Below, piece after piece: positions 15,562 through 22,268 of a stretch of 23,945 bases of DNA. The notes under the pieces are model-generated. The model was given only the letters and a program-made list of their open reading frames with translations, was not told the DNA's origin and ran no database searches. Source of the stretch: Rhodospirillales bacterium (GTDB taxonomy: Bacteria > Pseudomonadota > Gammaproteobacteria > Steroidobacterales > Rariloculaceae); NCBI GenBank assembly GCA_024640665.1, contig JAHEEO010000012.1:1-23945 (forward strand), written 5' to 3'. The first letter of the stretch is position 1, and each line of letters begins with the position of its first letter. The position numbers and the translations under genes are program-made.

Positions 15562-16086
15562 GTGAAATTTTTGCTTTTATTGGCACTGGTCGCGTGCGTT
15601 CCTGGTTTTGCGCAGGAAGTCTATAAATGGACTGACGAGCGAGACATCGTTCACTACAGTGATTCGGCCCCGGTCGGCGACATGCGTTACGAACTGATCA
15701 CTATTGCACCCGCGCAAGGCATCACGTTCGCCAAACTCCCTCCGTTAGTTGCCGAGCGTGTTGAAGTGCCTGGAGACAATCCCGTTGCTGATGCGCTAAG
15801 CGCGCCGATAGTTGCTGCAGTCGTGGCGCCAGCGAGTAGCTATTCTCTAGCCGAGCTAGATGTTCTTTGCGACGAGGCTCGGGAGCGAGTCATCGCACCG
15901 CTGCGATCAACCGCGATCGCAGAATGCAAGGTGACGCATCGACGCAACCCAGAATACTGCGAGCGATTCTATGCTGACTTTGGCGACGCCGGGATCACTG
16001 CGGCTGGCGTGGCCCGGCCCCGCGCGTTTGATGATCTGCCGGAATGCGGCATAGCGAAGCAGGAACGCACGGACCGCAATCGATAG
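15562..16086 (+). CDS. DUF4124 domain-containing secreted protein
   Basis: Exported protein of about 174 aa. A short signal peptide (KFLLLLALVACVPGFAQ) is followed directly by the DUF4124 hallmark EVYKWTDERDIVHYSD, a small module common at the N-terminus of gammaproteobacterial periplasmic proteins. The C-terminal half has four cysteines (LDVLCDEA, AIAECKVT, PEYCERFY, LPECGIAK) that could form two disulfides. GTG 15562 was chosen because AGGAAA lies just upstream and the signal begins at once; a TTG at 15529 would add 11 residues without a ribosome site. The molecular role of DUF4124 is unknown. Confidence 0.85.
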   Translation: MKFLLLLALVACVPGFAQEVYKWTDERDIVHYSDSAPVGDMRYELITIAPAQGITFAKLPPLVAERVEVPGDNPVADALSAPIVAAVVAPASSYSLAELDVLCDEARERVIAPLRSTAIAECKVTHRRNPEYCERFYADFGDAGITAAGVARPRAFDDLPECGIAKQERTDRNR

Positions 16087-16119
16087 TCATCGGACTGCAC
16101 CCACCGCTGCAGCGACAGC

Positions 16120-16377
16120 TTAGCCAGCGTCTTTGAGAGGCGAGTTGTACGGGTCGCCTTCGCGCACGTCGCTTGAAAGGATTTGGGCATCGTCGAGACG
16201 CAGAGACTCGACGTCCAGCGCCTTGAGAAAGTTGAACGTGTCGTCGATATTGGGGCTGTCGACGTCAACGTCATATTTGCGCCAATTCCACTGCGCGTTG
16301 CCGCGCTCGTCAAACGTAATGTAACGACTGTTACTTTCAAGCCCGCTGGGTGGGCTAAGCTTCTTGGTTTCGGACAT
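16120..16377 (-). CDS. hypothetical small acidic protein, 85 aa
   Basis: Function not recognised. The product is soluble and acidic, with SRYITFDERGNAQWNWRKYD and a helical segment (IDDTFNFLKALDVESLRL). It has no signal peptide or membrane segment. ATG 16377 (MSETKKL) has GGGGA 7 nt upstream, a better start than ATG 16398. Its stop is only 33 nt from the convergent DUF4124 stop. The Trp-rich strand followed by acidic helix suggests a folded domain, not a chance ORF. Confidence 0.65.
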   Translation of the reverse strand: MSETKKLSPPSGLESNSRYITFDERGNAQWNWRKYDVDVDSPNIDDTFNFLKALDVESLRLDDAQILSSDVREGDPYNSPLKDAG

Positions 16378-16455
16378 GCGTCTGTCCCCGTTAATCAATC
16401 CATGAAGCGGGCATGGTACGTTATGTCTGGTCTTGAAGGTATTGATTTATAAGTG

Positions 16456-16470
16456 ATTTGAGTCTCAAAT
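16456..16470. repeat. short perfect palindrome, possible operator
   Basis: ATTTGAG-T-CTCAAAT is a perfect 7-bp inverted repeat around one base. It lies in the 287-nt divergent spacer between the 85-aa gene (-) and the secreted protein gene (+). The size and AT-rich form suit a dimeric repressor site, but short palindromes also occur by chance. Confidence 0.3.
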
Positions 16471-16664
16471 TGGCCCTGGTATTGCGACTTGATTCACAAT
16501 TTTAGGATTATGTCATGCGTGGGTGAGCGTAAACGGACGGCCGGAAAGCAACTTATTCCGTCCTAGCTACCTACCGCGTTAGCGCACAAAAAAATAATGG
16601 CCACCAGTCCCGGTTTTGCGCTACCGTATAACCAATTATTGATTGAGCTTGGGCGGGGGTCGTC

Positions 16665-17657
16665 TTGAAATTGATTAGTCACTCATCGAGAGTTTGCATC
16701 GGGGTATGCGTGTTAGCCGCTGTGCCAGCAGTTTCCCTGGCGCAATTTGGCCGGGGCTATGGGCCGCCGCTTGTAACGATTCCGCCGCCCATGCAATTTG
16801 CAACATCAGAAGCACATTATGCCTATCTGCTGGAGCAGGCCGATGGCGGCACTACACACACCATCGAGTCGGTACCGAAGTGGTATGGCCTTTGGAATAC
16901 CGCCGGCAACACGTCAATGGATGCATTTGTCGATGCGCCGGGCTTTTCTGGAAAAGTCAGAGAGGGTGTGCTGACCCCAGAATACGAGGTTGCCTACAAA
17001 GAACGTTGGCGAGAGCAACAAGAGCTGGGTCAGGTCAAATATGATCGTCTAACGCATTGCGAGCCGGCTGGATACCCGCGCTTTTTGCTAGAACCGTATA
17101 CGCACGAATTCATCAATATGCCGCACCAGTCTTACCAGATTAATGATTTCGCCAACTCAATACGGCGTGTCTACATTGGGCAGGAGCACAAAAACCTTTA
17201 TGGCACTCACTCATGGTATGGCGACACGGTGGGATTCTGGGACGGTGATCGGCTCGTAACCCACACCGTCGATCTATTGCCGGCTGATTTCACGCGCTGG
17301 GCACCGATGACGAGCAATCAGTTTGAGTCCGTTGAAGTCTGGGAGTTGAAGTCGTATCCGGACGGTATCGAACGGCTGGAAGTGCAAGTCACTTTCTACG
17401 ATTCATTTGCGTTTGAAAAGCCCGTGAATGCCATCTATGCATTTCGCCACGCCACGGCCCAAGAAGAAGCAGGGCATCGCCCTCAGCATTGGGAATGTGA
17501 ACTCACCAGTAATTCCTATCTTGACGAAGACGGCACGACTAATTTCAGGCTGCCAGGCGAAGAGGGTTATAAAGACGCTCGCGGATCGACGTTGTTTCCG
17601 GAATTGCCGGGACAGACTCGTGACCCAATCTATAACACTACGCTGACTAACGATTAA
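16665..17657 (+). CDS. secreted protein of unknown function (paralogue C)
   Basis: Exported protein of 330 aa; role not known to me. The signal peptide is VCIGVCVLAAVPAVSLAQ. FATSEAHYAYLLEQ (about residues 45-58) and WYGDTVGFWDGDRLVTHTVD link it to the paralogues at 10991-12415 and 4415-5866. It is the shortest of the three, lacking both paralogue A's lipocalin-like tail and much of B's N-terminal half. Several aromatic/acidic segments (MPHQSYQINDF, TFYDSFAFEKP) suggest a beta-rich fold. The start is TTG 16665 with a G-rich site (GGGGGT) a few bases upstream. It is followed 12 nt later by the DUF6152 gene, and the two probably form one operon ending at the hairpin at 18173. Confidence 0.83.
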   Translation: MKLISHSSRVCIGVCVLAAVPAVSLAQFGRGYGPPLVTIPPPMQFATSEAHYAYLLEQADGGTTHTIESVPKWYGLWNTAGNTSMDAFVDAPGFSGKVREGVLTPEYEVAYKERWREQQELGQVKYDRLTHCEPAGYPRFLLEPYTHEFINMPHQSYQINDFANSIRRVYIGQEHKNLYGTHSWYGDTVGFWDGDRLVTHTVDLLPADFTRWAPMTSNQFESVEVWELKSYPDGIERLEVQVTFYDSFAFEKPVNAIYAFRHATAQEEAGHRPQHWECELTSNSYLDEDGTTNFRLPGEEGYKDARGSTLFPELPGQTRDPIYNTTLTND

Positions 17658-17669
17658 AGGATGAGAGCG

Positions 17670-18140
17670 ATGAAGAGAGTTTTTAATTTGTCGGTAACGC
17701 TTGTTACTGCTCTGCTAACGGCTACCGTGGTTTACGCGCATCATTCCTTTAGTCAATTCGATCGCGATGTCGAGATGGTTACAACGGGCACAGTGCAACG
17801 TTGGGCATTTAACAACCCGCATTCCTGGCTCTACATTAATGTTGAGAACGAAGATGGGAGCGAAACCCTTTGGAGCTTCGAAGGCTCTGCTCCGCCTTCG
17901 TTAGTCACTCGGGGCGTCGTCGGCAGCACTTTCGAGCCTGGGGATACGGTGAAAGTAATGTTCTGTCCGCTTCGCGATGGACGACCCGGTGGCGCACTGG
18001 GCTGGGTTCAGTTGGACGATGGATCATTTGTTAATCCCAGTGACGGCGGATGCAACGGCGGCGATGCGAATCTTGAGCGGTGGAAAGGCTGGATGGAAAA
18101 AGGCTATACCTCAAGTACGCAAGCGAGTGCCACTGAGTAA
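17670..18140 (+). CDS. DUF6152 family exported protein
   Basis: Exported protein of about 156 aa with a signal peptide ending VVYAHHSF. The mature N-terminus HHSFSQFDRD is the hallmark of the DUF6152 family. Further family features are VTTGTVQRWAFNNPHSWLY (a beta-strand pair plus NPHSW) and a WSFEGSAPPSL loop. The family is periplasmic and of unknown function; the His pair at the new N-terminus could bind metal (inference). ATG 17670 was chosen over ATG 17661 because the AAGG site ends directly before 17661 but lies 9 nt from 17670. It is translationally close to the preceding secreted protein and is followed by a strong hairpin. Confidence 0.87.
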   Translation: MKRVFNLSVTLVTALLTATVVYAHHSFSQFDRDVEMVTTGTVQRWAFNNPHSWLYINVENEDGSETLWSFEGSAPPSLVTRGVVGSTFEPGDTVKVMFCPLRDGRPGGALGWVQLDDGSFVNPSDGGCNGGDANLERWKGWMEKGYTSSTQASATE

Positions 18141-18172
18141 GCGGTCGCCGGCTTAGTTTTACGGATCTATCG

Positions 18173-18204
18173 CGGCAGCACGCCGGCCCGGCGTGCTGCC
18201 GTTT
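18173..18204 (+). terminator. strong hairpin terminator after the DUF6152 gene
   Basis: CGGCAGCACGCCGG (18173-18186) and CCGGCGTGCTGCCG (18188-18201) are perfect complements around one base; the inner pairs must open to form the loop. TTT follows immediately. It lies 32 nt past the DUF6152 stop, which fits a rho-independent terminator with a short T-run. Confidence 0.7.
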
Positions 18205-18299
18205 GAGTCATATCAATTGGGAATGTTTCCACATTCTGTTCAGCAGCCGTCATACTGCCTGCTAATCGACGTAGGCGCCCATCGCGCAAGAAGCCGCAA

Positions 18300-19330
18300 A
18301 TGATGACTAAGCAAAGCCCAATCGTAATTGGCGAACAAGAAGTTGCCGCCGGTCAGCGCGCAACTATCGATCTGCCCGTAGCAGACCTGTACACGCATAC
18401 TCAATTGACGATGCCCGTCCATGTCATCAACGGCCGTCGGCCCGGGCCGACACTGTTCTTGACAGCCGCCGTGCACGGCGACGAGCTCAACGGTATTGAA
18501 ATCATTAAGCGCGTGCTCAGGTTATCTGCACTAAAACAGTTGCGTGGATGCGTGATCGCCGTGCCGATTGTCAATGTATTCGGGTTTATTAATCGCTCGC
18601 GTTACCTGCCGGACCGCCGTGATTTAAACCGCTCGTTTCCGGGCGAGAAAAGGGATCCATCGCAGCGCGTCTGGCGCATCTCGTCGCCAAAGAAATCGTT
18701 GCCAAGGCTGATTTCGGAATCGATCTACATACCGGCGCGATAGACCGGACCAATTTACCGCAGATTCGTGGCGATCTTTCTGACCCTGAGCTTCTGAGGT
18801 TGGCGGAGGCCTTTGGTGCGCCCGTGATAATCAACGCAAACCTCAGGGATGGATCACTGCGTCAGTTCGCTGCCGAGAACAAGGTGCGGCTGTTGTTGTA
18901 CGAGTGCGGCGAAGCGCTGCGCTTCGACGAGCTGTCGATTCGCGCCGGCGTTCGCGGTATCGGGCGCGTTATGCGAGCGCTTGAGATGTTGCCAGCAAGA
19001 AAGCATCAAAGAATAACGATCGAACCCGTGCGAACAAGCAACACCACATGGGTACGCGCACCCGACAGCGGCATCCTCGCTGTGCAGTGCCGATTGGGCG
19101 AGAGAGTGAAGCGAGGCCAGTTGCTGGGCACAGTCAGCGATCCGTTTGGTAGTAAGGATTCTGACGTTCTCGCTTCAGTTTCCGGGATCGTCATAGGCCG
19201 CAGCACATCGCCACTCACACATGAGGGCGACGCGCTTTTTCATCTGGGAACCTTCGATGACACTCGCGGAGCAAGTGCGACTATGGATGAGTTTCAAGAT
19301 GCCTACGACGTTGATGAAGGCTGGGGTTGA
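18300..19330 (+). pseudogene. aspartoacylase/succinylglutamate desuccinylase-like zinc acylase, broken by a frameshift
   Basis: Member of the AstE/AspA family, related to M14 carboxypeptidases, whose zinc enzymes hydrolyse amide bonds of N-acyl amino acids. The first part (18300 to about 18647) has the zinc motif VHGDELNG (H59, E62) and DRRDLNRSFPG. The reading frame then shifts near the AAAAGGG run at 18648-18654. In the original frame translation ends at 18743 with an unrelated tail. In the -1 frame the family sequence resumes at once as EKGSIAARLAHLVAKEI, then DFGIDLHTGA with the third zinc ligand, RLAEAFGAPV, NLRDGSLRQ and ECGEALRFDE, and runs to 19330. One missing base (A or G) explains the break. 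It may be a sequencing or assembly error or a real mutation. ATGs at 18300 and 18303 are both possible. rimB begins 6 nt after its end. Confidence 0.85.
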
Positions 19331-19336
19331 GAGAGC

Positions 19337-19810
19337 GTGAACGACAACGAGAAGCAATTGATGACACTGGGCTGGCGCGAATGGGTGGCGCTTCCGGAGT
19401 TGGGTCTTGGCCGAATCAAGGCGAAAGTCGATACCGGCGCGAGAACTTCGGCACTGCATGCCTTTTCTTTGGAAGTTTTTTCAAAGGATGCTGCGGATTG
19501 GGTTCGCTTTAAGCTGCATCCAAAGCAACGTTCGACGGATGAGGAAGTCGTCTGTGAGGCCAGGATCAAGGACGAGCGGTCAGTCACAGATTCCGGCGGT
19601 CACAGGGAGCTGAGGTACGTTATCGAAACGCCACTGCGCATCAATCAGCAGGAGTGGCCAATTGAGATTACGCTTACCGCGCGTGACGACATGCGGTTTC
19701 GAATGTTGTTGGGAAGAACCGCGATAAAAAACAGAGCAGTCGTGGACCCGGCACGATCTTACATGACCACTCGCAAAGCGCGTCGCCGAAAAAAGGGTAA
19801 GCTAAGTTAA
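19337..19810 (+). CDS. rimB: RimB-like retropepsin-type protease (ATP-dependent zinc protease family)
   Basis: Protein of 157 aa in the family annotated as putative ATP-dependent zinc protease (COG4067), now regarded as retropepsin-like. The aspartic-protease hallmark is VDTGARTSALHA (D32-T33-G34-A35). A second family segment MRFRMLLGRTAIKNRAVVDP near the C-terminus matches the retropepsin GR.A element. In pseudomonads the equivalent gene is part of rimABK and modulates the RimK glutamate ligase. GTG 19337 follows the previous stop by 6 nt with GAGAG just upstream. The C-terminus is strongly basic (KARRRKKGK), which would suit ribosome or RNA association. Its stop codon is directly followed by the rimK start. 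Confidence 0.88.
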   Translation: MNDNEKQLMTLGWREWVALPELGLGRIKAKVDTGARTSALHAFSLEVFSKDAADWVRFKLHPKQRSTDEEVVCEARIKDERSVTDSGGHRELRYVIETPLRINQQEWPIEITLTARDDMRFRMLLGRTAIKNRAVVDPARSYMTTRKARRRKKGKLS

Positions 19811-20716
19811 ATGAAGATCGGAATCCTTTCGCGGAACAGAAAGCTGTATTCGACAAAGCGGTTGGCAACTGCGGCAGAACAGCGCGGACACGAGGTGCAT
19901 GTAATTAATCACATTCGCTGTTATATGAACATCGCGAGTTTTAAGCCCAGTATTCACTATGACGGGAAAGTGTTGAGCGACTTTGATGCCATTATTCCTC
20001 GAATCGGTGCATCAGTAACTTTTTACGGTACGGCAGTGGTTCGGCAGTTTGAAATGATGGGTGTGTTTTCACTCAATGAGTCCGTCGCAATTTCTCGGTC
20101 TAGAGACAAGCTTCGGTCTATGCAGCTCCTCGCGCGCAAGGGTATCGGCTTACCCGTGACGGGGTTTGCGAATTCGCCGGCAGACACAGATGACCTGCTC
20201 GATCTTGTTGGCGGTGCGCCCGTTGTCGTGAAGCTATTGGAAGGCACCCAAGGCAAGGGCATCGTATTGGCCGAGACGCGTAAAGCGGCAGAGAGTGTCG
20301 TCGAGGCCTTTCGCGGATTGAACGCGAACTTTTTGGTGCAGGAGTTTGTGAAAGAAGCCGGTGGTGCTGATATTCGCTGTTTCGTAGTCGGTGACAAAGT
20401 GGTGGCAGCCATGAAGCGTCAAGCGCAAGAGGGTGAGTTTCGTTCGAATTTGCATCGAGGTGGCAGTGCGCAACTCATAAAGATCACCCCGGAGGAACGG
20501 TCAACCGCCGTGCGCGCAGCTAAAATCATGGGGCTAAACGTGTCTGGTGTCGATCTTCTGCGCTCGAATCACGGTCCGGTTGTCATGGAAGTGAATTCCT
20601 CGCCGGGGTTGCAGGGTATCGAAGAAGCAACCGGAAAAGACGTTGCTAGTTTGATTATCGAATACATTGAGAAGAACAGTAAAACGGGCAGTAACCGCAC
20701 TCGCGGCAAGGGCTAA
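19811..20716 (+). CDS. rimK: RimK, ATP-grasp alpha-L-glutamate ligase for ribosomal protein S6
   Basis: ATP-grasp ligase of 301 aa that adds glutamate residues to the C-terminus of ribosomal protein S6 (bpsF) in E. coli and Pseudomonas; some members also make poly-alpha-glutamate. Length matches E. coli RimK (300 aa). Family features include KIGILSRNRKLYSTKRL at the N-terminus, PRIGASVTFYGTAVVRQFE, the ATP loop LLEGTQGKGIVLAE, ADIRCFVVGDKVVAAMKR and the metal-binding end VMEVNSSPGLQGIEEATG. ATG 19811 is immediately adjacent to the rimB stop (TAA-ATG), so the two are translationally coupled. A weak purine-rich ribosome site (AAAAGGG) lies about 12 nt upstream inside rimB. Confidence 0.95.
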   Translation: MKIGILSRNRKLYSTKRLATAAEQRGHEVHVINHIRCYMNIASFKPSIHYDGKVLSDFDAIIPRIGASVTFYGTAVVRQFEMMGVFSLNESVAISRSRDKLRSMQLLARKGIGLPVTGFANSPADTDDLLDLVGGAPVVVKLLEGTQGKGIVLAETRKAAESVVEAFRGLNANFLVQEFVKEAGGADIRCFVVGDKVVAAMKRQAQEGEFRSNLHRGGSAQLIKITPEERSTAVRAAKIMGLNVSGVDLLRSNHGPVVMEVNSSPGLQGIEEATGKDVASLIIEYIEKNSKTGSNRTRGKG

Positions 20717-20816
20717 TAGAACCAAGTTAAGTGCTTGAGTTTTGCGGCCGATGACCGCCTCGTCAACACAGTGTGCTACCGTGTTAGTCCAATTTTCCAC
20801 GGAAGGACGTGCGCGA

Positions 20817-20999
20817 ATGGCCAGACCCGGACCGCAAACCCACGCAAAACGCCAGCGAGAGCAGCTGAAGAAAGACAAGCGCAGAGCTAAAGACGAGAAG
20901 AAAGCGCTGCGCAAAGCTGAGAAAGAAACCGACGGCGACATATCTGCCGAATTGGCTTCTCAGTCAGTTGTTGCCGAAGTTGCTGAAACCCAAGAATAG
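20817..20999 (+). CDS. small highly basic protein, 60 aa
   Basis: Not a named family that I recognise. The 60-aa product opens MARPGPQTHAKRQREQLKK and continues as a Lys/Arg/Glu-rich single helix (DKRRAKDEKKALRKAEKE), then an acidic/hydrophobic tail (SVVAEVAETQE). The composition suggests RNA or ribosome binding. ATG 20817 was chosen because GGAAGG at 20801-20806 lies 10 nt upstream; the longer frame from 20742 has no such site. It lies 100 nt after rimK and 112 nt before the RRM gene, all on the same strand. It would be missed by annotation with a high length cutoff. Confidence 0.7.
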   Translation: MARPGPQTHAKRQREQLKKDKRRAKDEKKALRKAEKETDGDISAELASQSVVAEVAETQE

Positions 21000-21111
21000 C
21001 TATCTATAGCGGCTGCGCAAGCGCATACTGCCTGTCTTTCAGCCGTCCGTCGCAGCACCGCTCTCGGTGCCAGTTTCGTCGATTTGCGGCCCCATTCCCA
21101 CGGAGGGTTTT

Positions 21112-21360
21112 ATGGGCAGCGCACTTCATGTTGGCAACTTATCTCAGGCCATTACAGACAGAGACCTCAGCAAGATGTTTGGCGAATATGGAGTTGTCGA
21201 GTCGGCCGTTATCATTCGTGACGCCGCCACCGGCGCAAGCAAGCGCGTCGCCAGTGTCGTGATGGGCAATGAGGAAGAAGCTCAAACGGCCATAAACTGG
21301 TTGCATCTTTCTCAATTTGAAGGCCGGACTATTTCTGTCACGCGAGTGCGAACTCACTAG
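21112..21360 (+). CDS. minimal RNA-recognition-motif (RRM) protein with atypical RNP motifs
   Basis: An 82-aa protein made of one RRM domain and nothing else, as in bacterial and cyanobacterial Rbp-type RNA-binding proteins. The RNP2-like strand is LHVGNL (5-10). Helix 1 follows (ITDRDLSKMFGEYGVVESAV) with the usual FGEYG-type turn, and the last strand reads TISVTRVRT. The RNP1 site, normally [KR]G[FY][GA][FY]V, reads KRVASVVM (44-51). The RNP2 aromatic is His6, so the standard RNA-stacking aromatics are absent. ATG 21112 has a strong GGAGGG site about 5 nt upstream; the frame upstream to 21067 is not supported. It follows the 60-aa basic gene by 112 nt. Confidence 0.85.
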   Translation: MGSALHVGNLSQAITDRDLSKMFGEYGVVESAVIIRDAATGASKRVASVVMGNEEEAQTAINWLHLSQFEGRTISVTRVRTH

Positions 21361-21532
21361 TCTGTGTTGTTTGCTTGGTATTCCTGAGCCCGCGCATCCT
21401 GTGTCGCTGCGTAATGACTTTCGCAAATGCGCAAGCCATTCGGTGCGGTGCAGCGTGCAGTTGTGATGACCGTTGTCGTCCGGGCGACGGGCGTCGTGCG
21501 GAAGGCAAACTCGAAAAACGGGTCTGTAGGCG

Positions 21533-22249
21533 CTAACCAATCGTCTCTGGAGCGGCAAATTCGCGAGATTTTCTTCGGCTCAGGCGATGATGTTCAATGC
21601 TCGCTATCATTTGAATGATCGTCCACGCTAAGCACATTGATATCACCGTATGACCGATGAAGTGGTCGCCGATCAGGATTTTGTAAATTCCGGTCGTCCA
21701 GCCCACGGTTAAGCCGAAGTACATTGCCCGTCTTCGGTTGCGTCGTGTGCTAAACAGGAACGATAACGACATCAGTGCAAACCCGCCGCTCGCGTGTCCA
21801 GCTGGAAAGCAGCGCCGTCTGGCATGAGTTTCACTGGACTTGGCATGATGCTCAAAAACGCTCGCATAGGCGACGTTGCCTCCGAACATCGTCAAGTCGC
21901 GCGGGCAGGCAACGTCCGTGGCTGTTTTCAATAGAGACACACATCCAGGAACCAAAATTAGCGACAAGAGAACGATGCGCATGTTGCGCGCGTTGTCAGC
22001 GCTTATACCTAATCGCCTGGCAAAAAGAAGGCTAATCCCCAGGACAAGCACAAACAACGTGAACAACAGTCGCGGTGCATCGTAAAAAATCAGATGCGAA
22101 ATTCGTTCGCTGGCGCTCAATACCCAATGATGACCATGGGTATCGAAAAAGAATTGCTGCAACCATAAATCTAACGGCGTCAATTCAAAAAGCAATAGGC
22201 TGATAATCGTCAACAAGACAGCATGCGGCAGTATGGATTTAGTTGGCAA
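21533..22249 (-). CDS. PAP2-superfamily membrane phosphatase, lipid-A-associated type
   Basis: Inner-membrane phosphatase of about 238 aa with several hydrophobic segments. It has the three PAP2 elements in altered form: KTATDVACPRD (K108; Cys115 stands where canonical KX6RP has Arg), CFPAGHASGG (149-155; usual PSGH has Ser for Ala150) and KILIGDHFIGH (K190, H196, with H200 where the canonical Asp sits). I recall the Cys-Pro form in PAP2 proteins found with EptA-type enzymes; this was not searched. A role in removing or moving phosphate on lipid A or an isoprenyl carrier is inferred. The start appears to be TTG 22249 with no good ribosome site. It begins 19 nt after the EptA-type gene's stop on the same strand, so the two are one operon. 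Confidence 0.85.
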   Translation of the reverse strand: MPTKSILPHAVLLTIISLLLFELTPLDLWLQQFFFDTHGHHWVLSASERISHLIFYDAPRLLFTLFVLVLGISLLFARRLGISADNARNMRIVLLSLILVPGCVSLLKTATDVACPRDLTMFGGNVAYASVFEHHAKSSETHARRRCFPAGHASGGFALMSLSFLFSTRRNRRRAMYFGLTVGWTTGIYKILIGDHFIGHTVISMCLAWTIIQMIASIEHHRLSRRKSREFAAPETIG

Positions 22250-22268
22250 AGCTACGGACTCAAGTGCC

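Noticed and set aside
18645..18656. Programmed -1 frameshift in the acylase gene
   Set aside because: The zero-frame codons here are GAG-AAA-AGG. The heptamer G-AAA-AGG does not allow tandem tRNA slippage as A-AAA-AAG would, and I saw no downstream stem that would be needed. A simple one-base indel is more likely.
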